A stretch of DNA of 64,000 nucleotides from Lunatimonas salinarum. Its GTDB lineage: Bacteria; Bacteroidota; Bacteroidia; Cytophagales; Cyclobacteriaceae. The stretch spans positions 114,160 through 178,159 of the forward strand of contig NZ_JACVCV010000012.1 in assembly GCF_017811155.1 (NCBI RefSeq). Direction: 5' to 3'. The position numbers and the translations under genes were made by a program. Shown here piece after piece: positions 44,631 to 53,891 of the stretch (position 1 is its first letter; every line of letters begins with the position of its first letter). The notes beneath the pieces were generated by a model. The model was not told the origin of the DNA, did no database searches, and worked only from the letters and a program-made list of their open reading frames with translations.

Positions 44631-45545
44631 ATGAACCAAAAAATCCTTGTAATTGGCAGTTCCAATACCGACATGGTGGTACAGGTGCCCAGGATTCCGG
44701 CGCCGGGAGAAACCGTCCTGGGCAGCCATTTTTTTATTGTTTCCGGGGGAAAAGGGGCAAACCAGGCCGTCGCCGCTGCCCGTACGGGCGCAGAGGTTAC
44801 CTTTGTCGCCTGTGTAGCAGACGATGCCTTTGGAAAGCAGGCCATTGAAGGCTTTCGCAAGGACGGCATACATACAGATTATATAAAGGTGCAGGAGGGT
44901 AGCCATACCGGCGTGGCACTGATCAATGTGTCAGAGGAAGGGGAAAACAGTATTTCCGTTGCCTCCGGTGCAAACAGCCATTTATTGCCCGAAGATCTAC
45001 GTGGTATTTCGGATGCGTTTAAGGAGGCTAAGATTGCGTTGGCCCAATTGGAAATACCCTTGGAAACCATTGAGTTTGCGGCGCAGATGGCGGAAGCCCG
45101 AGGGATACCCTTTATTTTGAATCCCGCACCTGCCACCGCGCTGCCGGATGGTTTGCTGGAAAAGGTCAGTATCCTTACCCCCAACGAAACCGAAGCGGCC
45201 TTACTGACCGGAAGAACGGAAGTAAAGGATGACCAGGTAGAGGCCATTGCCCATGAACTGCTGGATAAAGGGATCAAAACCGTCATCATTACCCTGGGCA
45301 GCAAAGGAGTTTACCTTTGCGACAGCAAAACCAGTGAGCGGATACCGGGTTATGCGGTCAAGGCAGTGGATACCACCGCTGCGGGAGATGTGTTCAACGG
45401 TGCCCTGGCAGCAGTCCTTGCGACAAATCACTCCATGCGGGAAGCCATAGATTTTGCCCAGCGGGCTGCTGCGATCTCGGTCACCCGACGCGGTGCACAG
45501 CCTTCGGCACCCTTTCTCCATGAGGTGATCAATTTCCTTGTGTAG
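44631..45545 (+). CDS. rbsK: Ribokinase
   Basis: A 304-residue PfkB-family sugar kinase. The N-terminal 'GSSNTDMVVQVPRIPAPGET' and 'GGKGANQAVAAAR' bind ribose, and the catalytic base is D253 in 'DTTAAGDVFNGALA'. Length and motifs fit RbsK, which phosphorylates ribose to ribose 5-phosphate. It lies directly before a nucleoside-hydrolase lipoprotein gene, so the pair fits salvage of ribose from nucleosides. The substrate is inferred; another pentose or nucleoside is possible. Confidence 0.9.
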   Translation: MNQKILVIGSSNTDMVVQVPRIPAPGETVLGSHFFIVSGGKGANQAVAAARTGAEVTFVACVADDAFGKQAIEGFRKDGIHTDYIKVQEGSHTGVALINVSEEGENSISVASGANSHLLPEDLRGISDAFKEAKIALAQLEIPLETIEFAAQMAEARGIPFILNPAPATALPDGLLEKVSILTPNETEAALLTGRTEVKDDQVEAIAHELLDKGIKTVIITLGSKGVYLCDSKTSERIPGYAVKAVDTTAAGDVFNGALAAVLATNHSMREAIDFAQRAAAISVTRRGAQPSAPFLHEVINFLV

Positions 45546-45621
45546 CATCCGGTGCAAGTGGATGGTTTACGCGGTAGGGAAGTTTACGTAAAAAAAACGA
45601 ACCGATTTAAGAGCTACAAGC

Positions 45622-46662
45622 ATGTTAAGAATTTCCGTTTTGTTGGCCTGTTTTGTCCTTTCGGCTTGTTCCTCTTCCGATCATCCGGTGCTGTCCCCTG
45701 TGGAGCCGGTAAAGATCATTTTGGATACCGATATGGGATCGGATTGCGATGATGCGGGCGCTTTTGCGGTAGTGCACCGCTATGTCGACCTGGGCAAGGC
45801 CGAATTGGTGGGATGCATCTACAGTTCGGGCAAAGTACCTTACGGGGCGGGAATTGTGGAGGCCATCAATAGGTACTACGGACGTCCGGATATTCCGGTC
45901 GGCGCTGATCACGGTACCGAGGTGGGCGATCCGGTCGATAAGATGACGGCCGAGAAGTTGGCACGTGATACGGCAGCCTTCAAGAACCGGATCATTCACA
46001 ATACCGATGCGGAGGAGCAAACCCGGCTGAACAGGCGACTCCTTGCCGGCAGCGAAGATGGCAGCATCACCTACGTGACCATCGGTCATACCAAAGGCCT
46101 GTATGAGTTGCTGGTTTCTGAGCCAGACGATGTTTCTCCGTTGACCGGCTTCGAGTTGGTGAGTCTAAAAATCAATCGTTGGATCGCCATGGGAGGAGTG
46201 AATGCCCATAATCCGGAGCAGGCACTCGTCCCGGATTGGAACCTCTATCGAAATGGATCGGCCAGCTATTCTGCCTATTTGATCGCACATTTCCCGAGGC
46301 CGGCTTATTTCTCCGACGGGGGCTCCCAGGTGATGACGGGAAAATCCCTAAGCCATACCCCTCCGGGAAATATTGTCCGCTCGGTGTACCGGGATTGGCT
46401 CTGGAACATGTCAAAACACACCTTGAACGATCAGCGCCCCAGTTGGGATCTGATCGCGGTTTATTTTGCGGTCGAGGGGCTGGGCGAGTTTCTGAAGGAT
46501 TCCGGTAATGGGCAAATGGAGGTGGACCTCGAAAGAGGCGTTCGCTGGCTTGCGGACGATCAGGTGAAAGACCGGACATTGATACAGCAGCGGGAGGGCA
46601 CCGATGAGCCGTTTGCGGACTACCTAAACGGGCTGTTAGGTGCAACGCCCCGTAAGTTCTAG
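45622..46662 (+). CDS. Nucleoside hydrolase-like lipoprotein
   Basis: A 346-residue lipoprotein (C16 in 'LSAC') of the inosine-uridine nucleoside hydrolase family. The calcium-binding N-terminal motif is 'DTDMGSDCDDAGA' (residues 35-47), where other family members have 'DTDPGxDDA'. It would split nucleosides outside the cytoplasm to base and ribose, the ribose going to the adjacent ribokinase. The C-terminal half is divergent, so activity could be on other N- or C-glycosides. It lies 76 bases after rbsK and 67 before the first sulfatase. Confidence 0.82.
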   Translation: MLRISVLLACFVLSACSSSDHPVLSPVEPVKIILDTDMGSDCDDAGAFAVVHRYVDLGKAELVGCIYSSGKVPYGAGIVEAINRYYGRPDIPVGADHGTEVGDPVDKMTAEKLARDTAAFKNRIIHNTDAEEQTRLNRRLLAGSEDGSITYVTIGHTKGLYELLVSEPDDVSPLTGFELVSLKINRWIAMGGVNAHNPEQALVPDWNLYRNGSASYSAYLIAHFPRPAYFSDGGSQVMTGKSLSHTPPGNIVRSVYRDWLWNMSKHTLNDQRPSWDLIAVYFAVEGLGEFLKDSGNGQMEVDLERGVRWLADDQVKDRTLIQQREGTDEPFADYLNGLLGATPRKF

Positions 46663-46729
46663 TGGAATAGCTTAAAAGATGCGGGAGTGTGCTGAATTAG
46701 ATGATCAACTGAAAAACAATTATAAACAG

Positions 46730-48166
46730 ATGAAAACAATTTACCAACTACCCTTGATTTTTTTATTTATCGTCCAATGGAGCTTCGGCCAGGGGAATAC
46801 AAAACCCAACGTGTTATTTATCATTTCCGATGACCTCACGAATACGGCGGTTTCTGCCTATGAGAATGCAGCGGGGCACACACCGAACATTGACCAATTG
46901 GCGGCGGAGGGCACCCTCTTTACCCGCGCCTATTGCCAGTTTCCCGTTTGCGGTCCCTCCAGGGCATCCATGCTTTCGGGGTACTATCCCCATGGGACAG
47001 GTACCTTTGGCTACGTGTCGGGAAGGGAGCAAATTGGCCCGGATCGGCAGATGTGGCCGCAGTTGTTTAAGGACAACGGATACTATACGGCGCGGGTAAG
47101 TAAGATTTACCACATGGGCGTGCCGGGAGACATAGAAAAGGGTACGGACGGCACCGATGACCCGGCCTCCTGGACCGAACGCTTTAATAGTCAGGGGCCG
47201 GAATGGCTGGCAGAGGGCGAAAGCGAATTGGTGCAGAACAATCCGTTTGGCCTCAAACCCAAGCAAGGCGGAAACGTGATGACCATCGTAAAGGCCGAAG
47301 GCGATGACTTGGTGCATTCGGATGGTAAAACGGCAGAGAAGGCCTCGGAGCTTATCCGAAAGCACAAGGATCAGCCCTTTTTTCTGGCCGTTGGTTTTGT
47401 CCGGCCCCATGTGCCTTTTGTGGCACCCAAAAGCTATTTTGACCCCTTTCCCTATCAGGAAGTGGTACTGCCTCCCAAGGTAATAAACGACTGGGACGAT
47501 ATTCCCGAGCGGGGAATCAACTACGTCACCACCAAGCACGCCAAGATGTCGGAGGAGCAGGAAAAAAAGGCAGTGGCAGCCTATTATGCGTCGGTTGCTT
47601 ATATGGATGCGCAGGTTGGAAAAGTGCTGAAAACGCTCAAGGATGAGGGGCTTGAGGACAACACCATCGTGATCTTCACCTCCGATCATGGTTTCCACCT
47701 GGGTGAGCACGGGTTTTGGATGAAAGTGAGCTTGCGGGAAGAATCCGTCAGGGTCCCGCTGATCATTAGAGTTCCTGGGCAACAACCTCAGGTTTGCCAC
47801 TCCTTGGTAGAACTATTGGATTTATATCCCACGGTGGCAGAACTTGCGGGTTTATCCACCTCGGGGCAGCTCCAAGGAAAAAGCCTGGTGAAAGTGCTCG
47901 AGGATCCGGAACAACAGGTTCGGGAGATGGCCTTTTCGGTCTCCGTAAGAGCCCAAGGCCATTCGTTTCTCCTCAGATCTGAAAAGTGGGCCTATATCCA
48001 ATATGACGAGGATGCAGGCGGAGGGATGGAGCTTTTTGACATGCAGCACGATGCCAAGCAATACAACAATTTAGCCTATCTGCCAAAATACCAGCCGATT
48101 GTCGCTTCCTTTCAAAAGGCGCTAAGGGAAAAGCTCGAAAAAGTAAGGGACAATGATCTCAACTAA
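46730..48166 (+). CDS. Sulfatase, iduronate-2-sulfatase-like (first of a tandem trio)
   Basis: A 478-residue exported sulfatase with signal peptide ending near residue 20. The formylglycine site is C74 in 'CGPSRASMLSG', the type-I S1 consensus C-x-P-S-R. Metal-binding 'IISDDL' lies near residue 31 and the C-terminal 'FTSDHGFHLGEHGFWMK' near 327. The pattern 'PHVPFVAPKSYFDPF' resembles the S1_7 iduronate-2-sulfatase-like group. I chose the ATG at 46730, whose product begins with the signal peptide; an ATG 17 codons earlier would not. Close to its neighbour in sequence, so probably a duplication. No formylglycine-generating enzyme is in the window. Confidence 0.93.
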   Translation: MKTIYQLPLIFLFIVQWSFGQGNTKPNVLFIISDDLTNTAVSAYENAAGHTPNIDQLAAEGTLFTRAYCQFPVCGPSRASMLSGYYPHGTGTFGYVSGREQIGPDRQMWPQLFKDNGYYTARVSKIYHMGVPGDIEKGTDGTDDPASWTERFNSQGPEWLAEGESELVQNNPFGLKPKQGGNVMTIVKAEGDDLVHSDGKTAEKASELIRKHKDQPFFLAVGFVRPHVPFVAPKSYFDPFPYQEVVLPPKVINDWDDIPERGINYVTTKHAKMSEEQEKKAVAAYYASVAYMDAQVGKVLKTLKDEGLEDNTIVIFTSDHGFHLGEHGFWMKVSLREESVRVPLIIRVPGQQPQVCHSLVELLDLYPTVAELAGLSTSGQLQGKSLVKVLEDPEQQVREMAFSVSVRAQGHSFLLRSEKWAYIQYDEDAGGGMELFDMQHDAKQYNNLAYLPKYQPIVASFQKALREKLEKVRDNDLN

Positions 48167-48249
48167 ACATAACTTAGTTTAAGGGTAAAATTATTTTGCG
48201 ATTGCTTCCTTCGTCACCTGAAATAACCCACCAACCAAAATCCTATCGA

Positions 48250-49752
48250 ATGAAAAAATCCTGTTTGCTGAGTTTGTTACTGCTATTTTTAGTTCACCTG
48301 AATTTCGGTCAGAATAGCGCCAAACCCAATATTCTTCTGATTATTTCCGATGATCTCAATACGAAAATCGGTCCTTATATGGATGTGGACCATTATACAC
48401 CAAACTTAGACCGCCTTGCTGCCGAGGGGGTGCGGTTTTCCCGGGCCTATAGTCAGTTTCCGTTATGCGGACCCTCTAGGGCATCGTTGATGAGTGGGCT
48501 GTATCCCGAATCCAATGGGATTATTTCCAATATTGACCAGCCTGGCAGCTACCGCAAAGAGACGGCCGCTTTGGCAAACCACCCCTCAATTGCGGGCTTT
48601 TTCAGGGAACGGGGGTACTTCACGGCCCGGGTATCCAAGATCTATCATATGGGAGTTCCCGGTGGCATAGAACGGGGTGAACCGGGAGGTGATGAGCCGG
48701 ATTCTTGGGATTATGCGTATAATGTCATGGGACCAGAAACCATGAGTCATGGCAGCATGGAGTTGTTGTCTCCAAAAAACAACCATTACGGCTCTAATTT
48801 TGCGCAAATGGTTTTGGCAGATAGCTTGGCCGAGACACAGACCGATTATTTGGCAGCCAGTCAGGCTATTGCTATTTTGGAAAACCGGGCGGGACTGATT
48901 CCCGAAGGTGCCACTAACAAGCAGCGCATTAAGCGGGACGAGCCGTTCTTTTTGGCGGTGGGTTTTGTGCGTCTCCATGTCCCGTTTATCGCACCTAAAA
49001 GCAGCTTTGCCCGTCATCGCCCAGAGCAGGTAATACTGCCCTCGTATGTAGTCGGCGATAATGTGCCTGCACAGGCATTGACCAGGCAAAATGAAAAAAT
49101 CTGGGGCATGGATGAACTTCAGCAGAAAAAAACGATCGCGGCCTACATGGCCAGTGTGAGGTTCATGGATCAACAGGTAGGGCGCTTGTTGGACGCCCTG
49201 GACCGATTGAATCTGAGAGAGGAAACCATTGTCGTATTCATTTCGGATCATGGGTACAACTTGGGAGAGCATGGGAGTTGGTCCAAAACGAGTCTATGGG
49301 AAGGGAGTGTAGCTGCTCCATTAATTATCTCTGTGCCTGGAAAGGATTTCGATGGGGCTTTCGGCAGTACCTATTCAGGTATCACCGAGCTCATTGATTT
49401 ATATCCTACCTTAGTTGAGCTAGGTGGGTTTGCCGAACAGCAACCGGGGGTCATTCAAGGGCAAAGTCTCGCTGGAATCCTCCAAGGCAAGCGTCCCCAA
49501 ATGCGGAAAGAATACGCTTATTCCATCACCGTTAGGGGAGGAGCAACTGTCCGAACAAGCGAATGGCGATACACCCGCTGGGGAGAAGAAGCGGAAGGAA
49601 CCAACGAGGAATTGTATCACCATGTCACCGATCCGGAGGAGCATATCAACTTGGTAGATAATCCGGAAATGCAGCAGGACCTCACTTCGTTAAGGCGACT
49701 CTTTGAAGCAGTGCGTACGGATGCCCGAAGTGGACCGAAGCCCCTTCCCTAA
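48250..49752 (+). CDS. Sulfatase, paralogue of the preceding one
   Basis: A 500-residue exported sulfatase with a signal peptide (about 1-20). The formylglycine site is C73 in 'CGPSRASLMSG', with 'IISDDL' near residue 31 and 'FISDHGYNLGEHGSWSK' near 334. It shares long stretches with the upstream sulfatase ('YHMGVPGGIERG', 'FFLAVGFVR', 'VPFIAPKS'), showing a tandem duplication followed by divergence. Paralogues usually target different sulfate positions or sugars. The ATG at 48250 gives a normal signal peptide; an in-frame start 18 codons earlier would not. Confidence 0.93.
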   Translation: MKKSCLLSLLLLFLVHLNFGQNSAKPNILLIISDDLNTKIGPYMDVDHYTPNLDRLAAEGVRFSRAYSQFPLCGPSRASLMSGLYPESNGIISNIDQPGSYRKETAALANHPSIAGFFRERGYFTARVSKIYHMGVPGGIERGEPGGDEPDSWDYAYNVMGPETMSHGSMELLSPKNNHYGSNFAQMVLADSLAETQTDYLAASQAIAILENRAGLIPEGATNKQRIKRDEPFFLAVGFVRLHVPFIAPKSSFARHRPEQVILPSYVVGDNVPAQALTRQNEKIWGMDELQQKKTIAAYMASVRFMDQQVGRLLDALDRLNLREETIVVFISDHGYNLGEHGSWSKTSLWEGSVAAPLIISVPGKDFDGAFGSTYSGITELIDLYPTLVELGGFAEQQPGVIQGQSLAGILQGKRPQMRKEYAYSITVRGGATVRTSEWRYTRWGEEAEGTNEELYHHVTDPEEHINLVDNPEMQQDLTSLRRLFEAVRTDARSGPKPLP

Positions 49753-49809
49753 GGCTCCTCATAAGGTAGGCATCTAGGTGGCTAGCGCTACTTGTTGCCG
49801 ATTACTCCC

Positions 49810-49817
49810 TATCTTTG
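49810..49817 (+). promoter_or_regulatory. Candidate -7 promoter box of the third sulfatase
   Basis: TATCTTTG is an exact TAnnTTTG match, with TTGTTG 12-15 bases upstream. It lies 30 bases before the ATG at 49848, so this gene may have its own promoter. Confidence 0.48.
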
Positions 49818-49847
49818 ATATCGATAAGTTTATAAACTCCGATTCCT

Positions 49848-51149
49848 ATGCCAGTCCGAATTTTGTTTAGTTGTTTATTCCTGTTTTACTTCACTGCCGC
49901 TTTTTCGCAAGATGTAAGTAGACCCAACATCATCCTGATCATGGCGGATGATATGGGGTATGAATGTTTGGGGAGCTATGGGAGTGCTTCGTACCAAACG
50001 CCTAATCTAGATCGATTGGCGGAAGAAGGCGTTCGATTTGAGCATTGTTATTCCCAGCCACTCTGCACCCCCTCCCGGGTGAAGATCATGACGGGCAAAC
50101 ACAACTTCCGAAATTACCAAGCTTTTGGTTTTTTGCCCCCGGAGGAAAGGACTTTTGGAAATTTACTCAAAGACGCAGGGTACAGTACCTGTGTGGCAGG
50201 TAAGTGGCAACTCAACGGCATCTCGGGCGGTAAGTTGCCAGGATGGGACGATACAAGCCGTCCCCATCATTTTGGATTTGATGAATACTGTCTATGGCAA
50301 TTGCACAATACGCGTGCCGAGGGCGAAAGGTACGCAGACCCGCTTTTGGTTAAAAACGGTGAGGCGCTGCCAAGAGAAGCGAATGGGTACGGCCCGCAGA
50401 TTATTTCTGAATTTATCTTGGATTTTATAGACCGGAAAAAGGACGGCCCCTTCTTCGTGTACTACCCCATGAACTTGGTGCACGATCCCTTTGTACCCAC
50501 ACCGGATAGCAAAGATTGGGCGGATCCGGACAAGCACTACCTGCAGGATACCAGTTATTTTAGAGATATGGTGGCTTACACCGACAAGATCATCGGCAAA
50601 ATCATGGATAAACTGGAAGAAACCGGCGTAGCTGATAATACCCTAGTGATCTTTACCGGTGACAATGGTACCCACGTGAATATCTACTCAAAGATGAAAG
50701 ACGGCCGTGTGATCAAGGGAGACAAGGGGAATATGACAGATGGCGGTACCCGAGTTCCACTGATTGCCTACTGGAAGGGCCACTCGATGAGTGGCTTAGT
50801 GAACCGTGATTTGGTGGATTTCAGTGATTTTTTGCCCACATTGGCAGAGGCAGCCGGTATCCCGCTGCCCTCCGGACAGCAGGTGGATGGACGAAGCTTT
50901 TTGCCTCAAGTGTTGGGTCGTCCTTCCAATCCCAAGCCCTATATTTACATGTACTATAGCCCCAAGTGGGGGCGTTTTGCCAATGGGGTGTTTGTTAGAA
51001 ATCAACGGTACAAACTGTACGACGACGGTCGTTTCTTTGACGTAGCGTCAGATGTTCTGGAGCAGCATCCTCGGTACCTGGCGGATCTTACGGGAGAGCT
51101 GCTCGAAGTAGCCGTCGGTTTTCAGCGCATTATGGAGGAGATTCAATGA
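49848..51149 (+). CDS. Arylsulfatase-like sulfatase (third of the trio)
   Basis: A 433-residue exported sulfatase (signal peptide about 1-20). The formylglycine site is C73 in 'PLCTPSRVKIMTGK', with 'IMADDMG' near residue 31 and 'FTGDNGTHV' near 270. It is more distant from the other two and belongs with arylsulfatase A-like enzymes. A separate promoter-like box precedes it. It is the last gene of the rightward run. A REP-like hairpin follows 249 bases later. Confidence 0.92.
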   Translation: MPVRILFSCLFLFYFTAAFSQDVSRPNIILIMADDMGYECLGSYGSASYQTPNLDRLAEEGVRFEHCYSQPLCTPSRVKIMTGKHNFRNYQAFGFLPPEERTFGNLLKDAGYSTCVAGKWQLNGISGGKLPGWDDTSRPHHFGFDEYCLWQLHNTRAEGERYADPLLVKNGEALPREANGYGPQIISEFILDFIDRKKDGPFFVYYPMNLVHDPFVPTPDSKDWADPDKHYLQDTSYFRDMVAYTDKIIGKIMDKLEETGVADNTLVIFTGDNGTHVNIYSKMKDGRVIKGDKGNMTDGGTRVPLIAYWKGHSMSGLVNRDLVDFSDFLPTLAEAAGIPLPSGQQVDGRSFLPQVLGRPSNPKPYIYMYYSPKWGRFANGVFVRNQRYKLYDDGRFFDVASDVLEQHPRYLADLTGELLEVAVGFQRIMEEIQ

Positions 51150-51397
51150 GTCCAGGGTCGTATGGGTCACTTCTGCCCAACATTTATTCTGAGACATTTT
51201 TGGATGACATATGGTTCTAGAGCTAGGTGGATTTCCTTTGGGCCGTTTTTGCTCGCGGTAAAATAGGGGGGATGTTAAAATAAAAACGTTTGTTTCCTGT
51301 TTTTAGGTTTCTGTGAAGGCTTTATTGGCAGCTACGCCGCCCCAGTCGACTATTGAAAGGAAGTTGGTTTTTGTCAACTACAAATTTGCGGGGACGT
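51150..51397. other. Intergenic stretch after the sulfatase trio
   Basis: Together with the REP-like hairpin and the bases up to 51533 this gap is 384 bases long. No other gene, terminator or RNA was recognised in it. Confidence 0.5.
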
Positions 51398-51424
51398 TTG
51401 GGTGTAGTGGTAAACTACACCCAA
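51398..51424. repeat. REP-like hairpin, solo copy
   Basis: A perfect 11-base stem TTGGGTGTAGT/ACTACACCCAA with loop GGTAA. The same GGGTGTAGT core occurs beside the RAYT gene at 62119 and 62944. Confidence 0.8.
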
Positions 51425-51533
51425 GATAGCATGGTACAGCCAAAGTGGCCTTTAGTGTGATCCTGTAGAATGATAAATCTCGCCAGTCTTACGTCTTGGA
51501 TCTAACATCTCAAATCTACTAGGCAATGTTAAT

Positions 51534-53096
51534 TTATTCCCTAATTGTACCATCCTCATCGATTTGCAATTCCAACCGTTCCCCGTCTTTTTCCATACGC
51601 ACTGCAAAGACCAACTTGCCCGCTTCCTTTCGGGCATTTACCCTGGTGAGGGCATGGTCCGGATACCTTGCCATCAGAATGGACAGGAGGTTATCGGGTA
51701 GGGGATCTTCGTATGGGATTGTGTTTGTAAACCTTCGTTCGGGGATAGCTTCTGACTTCCGCTCTATGAACTGGTTTGTGCCATCTGCTTGCTTTTCCAA
51801 GTCAAAGGCGTCGTACAGCTCGCCGGTAGCCGTATACGATTCGAAACTTAACTTATCGCCGTTGATCCGGATGACCTGAAATAGCTGGGTGTTTTCAGCA
51901 GCACGGTCACGGTCGGCTTCGTAGTCGTCCCATCCATTTTGTTTGAGTTCGTACATTTTGCCACCACTTACTGAAACCACATAGACCGTCCCCGTCTTGT
52001 CTCGTGCATTGACTCCGTCCAAGACGTTTTCTCCCGGTGAAACACGCCCACGTGCGTAGCTGTGGTCGTGCCCTTGTAGCGCGAGATCTACTTGGTACTT
52101 GTCAAAAAGGGGTTTCCAAGCTTCGCGAAGGCGGGTGTTTTCCCTTCCCTCAGATGCCGAGAACAAGGGATGATGGTAGGTGACGATGGTCCATTTTTTG
52201 TTGTTTTCGGAAAGCACTTTTTCTAGCCAAGGGATTTGTTCTTCTTGTAGCACATTGCTGTTGAGTGAAATGATCCGAACATCTTGATAATCGGTATAGT
52301 AAACGGTTTCGGCGATTTCCTGAAGGTCTTGTGGTCCGTTTTCTGGTAGGGTAAATTGGGGGCGCCACTGCACGGAAAGCCGACGTTTGGCATTTGTTCC
52401 ATCCCATTCGGGGATGGCGCGGTATTCGTGGTTTCCTGGTGTGGACATAGAGGGTACCATGCTATGGATGAACCCACCTGCGGTAAACCACTCATGCCAT
52501 TCCTGATCCCGGTGTGCGTTATTCACCAAGTCTCCCGCGTGTATGATAAATTTAGCGTCAGGGGCCTTTCTGTAGCCTTCCCTGATCAGTCGTGCCCAAA
52601 GTTCGAGGATGTAATTCTGGGCATCACCGACATAGAGAAAGGCAAAGGGTTCATCTTTGTCGTCGGAAGCTGTGCTAAACTGGATCCACTCGCTCCAGGT
52701 AGTACCGTCGCCTACCCGATAGGCATAGGTAGTGCCAGGGAGGAGGTCGGTAAAAACGGCGGAATGGTAGTGTGCTTTTACCTTGGCCATTTCAATGGAG
52801 GAAGCATCCAATTGTTCCGTTTTAGCAGAAAGTGTTTTTCCATAACGCCAGAAGGTAGGTGCACCATCGGCGACGGCTATCTCTGCCAAGGCATTGTGCA
52901 CGGTGGTATCGGTTCGCCACGTGACGCTAGCCTGTGTGGCAGCATCTGCGCCAAAGCTTAGGACAATTCGATCCGGGTAGTCCGTAGGTTTGCTCCATTC
53001 TTCCCGAAATCTTGGGGCCTTGTATACGCGGTACTCTTGTGCGATTGCCCACTGGCAGGCCACGATACAAAGGAAGGGTAGGAGCAGGTTTTTCAT
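51534..53096 (-). CDS. Purple-acid-phosphatase-like metallophosphoesterase, exported
   Basis: A 520-residue protein with a signal peptide (about 1-20), an N-terminal fibronectin-III-like domain (about 35-135; 'SFGADAATQASVTWRTD'), then a calcineurin-like metallophosphoesterase domain. Metal motifs are all there: 'GDAQN', 'HAGDLVNN', 'GNHEYR', 'YHHP' and 'GHDHSYARG'. It probably releases phosphate from organic phosphate in the periplasm. The ATG at 53096 begins the signal peptide; an upstream in-frame ATG at 53150 is unlikely. The C terminus 'LELQIDEDGTIRE' is an unassigned tail. Confidence 0.92.
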   Translation of the reverse strand: MKNLLLPFLCIVACQWAIAQEYRVYKAPRFREEWSKPTDYPDRIVLSFGADAATQASVTWRTDTTVHNALAEIAVADGAPTFWRYGKTLSAKTEQLDASSIEMAKVKAHYHSAVFTDLLPGTTYAYRVGDGTTWSEWIQFSTASDDKDEPFAFLYVGDAQNYILELWARLIREGYRKAPDAKFIIHAGDLVNNAHRDQEWHEWFTAGGFIHSMVPSMSTPGNHEYRAIPEWDGTNAKRRLSVQWRPQFTLPENGPQDLQEIAETVYYTDYQDVRIISLNSNVLQEEQIPWLEKVLSENNKKWTIVTYHHPLFSASEGRENTRLREAWKPLFDKYQVDLALQGHDHSYARGRVSPGENVLDGVNARDKTGTVYVVSVSGGKMYELKQNGWDDYEADRDRAAENTQLFQVIRINGDKLSFESYTATGELYDAFDLEKQADGTNQFIERKSEAIPERRFTNTIPYEDPLPDNLLSILMARYPDHALTRVNARKEAGKLVFAVRMEKDGERLELQIDEDGTIRE

Positions 53097-53409
53097 TTTT
53101 ACAGGGATGACTGGTTCTATATATCGTTTAAGATACGGTAAGTTGGGCAAAATTTCAACGTATATTTATCGTAAAAATACGCAGCTTATATCAAGTGAAT
53201 GTTAACATTGTGCTAAATGAAGGTTAATCACAGCCTAGGGATTCCAGCTTTTCCGCCTAATTAGGTGCCCTATTCTGTTGGAAGGGTCAAATTTTTGAGC
53301 TATTTTCACTGTTGAGGACGCGCAAAGAGGAGCTCGGCTTGAGTAATTTGCGATGTACTTTATTGACAAGTCCTTTAAGACTATTCGTAACCAACTAATA
53401 ACTTGTGCT
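53097..53409. other. Divergent intergenic region between the phosphatase and PH-domain genes
   Basis: About 310 AT-rich bases that should hold both promoters. No exact TAnnTTTG box was found on either strand. Confidence 0.45.
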
Positions 53410-53790
53410 ATGGGCATCCTTTTTTCGCTTCTTGGAAATGCTGGGGTTGTTGACAATAACAAGCTGACTGCAGCTTACTCGAAACTCCTCATTGAGGACG
53501 AGCAAATTGAAATTGGGTTTCAACTGATTCGGGATACGTTCATCTTTACTACGAAAAGACTGATTCTGATTGATAAACAAGGTGTTACCGGAAGAAAAAC
53601 CGAGTATCTCTCTGTCACCTATAAAAGCATTTCCCGTTTCAGTGTGGAAACCGCCGGAACCTTTGACCTGGATGCTGAATTGAAAATTTGGGTGTCTAGC
53701 GAACAAAGCCCTAGCATTGCTAAGAAGTTCAACAAGTCTGTCAACGTGTATGAAGTGCAGCAGCTTCTGGCAAAGCATGTGCTGAAGTAA
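53410..53790 (+). CDS. Small bacterial PH-domain protein
   Basis: A 126-residue protein of the bacterial PH-like (bPH, YdbT/YokE-like) type. 'QIEIGFQLIRDTFIFTTKRL', 'KTEYLSVTYKSISRFSVETAG' and 'DLDAELKIWV' form the expected beta-sandwich, followed by a C-terminal helix ('NVYEVQQLLAKHVLK'). It has no signal peptide. The ATG at 53410 fits the family start ('MGILFSLLGNAG'). It is convergent with pirin. The molecular role of this family is not known. Confidence 0.85.
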   Translation: MGILFSLLGNAGVVDNNKLTAAYSKLLIEDEQIEIGFQLIRDTFIFTTKRLILIDKQGVTGRKTEYLSVTYKSISRFSVETAGTFDLDAELKIWVSSEQSPSIAKKFNKSVNVYEVQQLLAKHVLK

Positions 53791-53891
53791 TAGGTAAAAA
53801 ACACCGCTAAACACCCGACCGACATATGCCACCTAAGTTTTTTTGTCTATTTCTAGATAGCCCTCTTAGGTGTGCGTTGCGCGTTGCAGGG

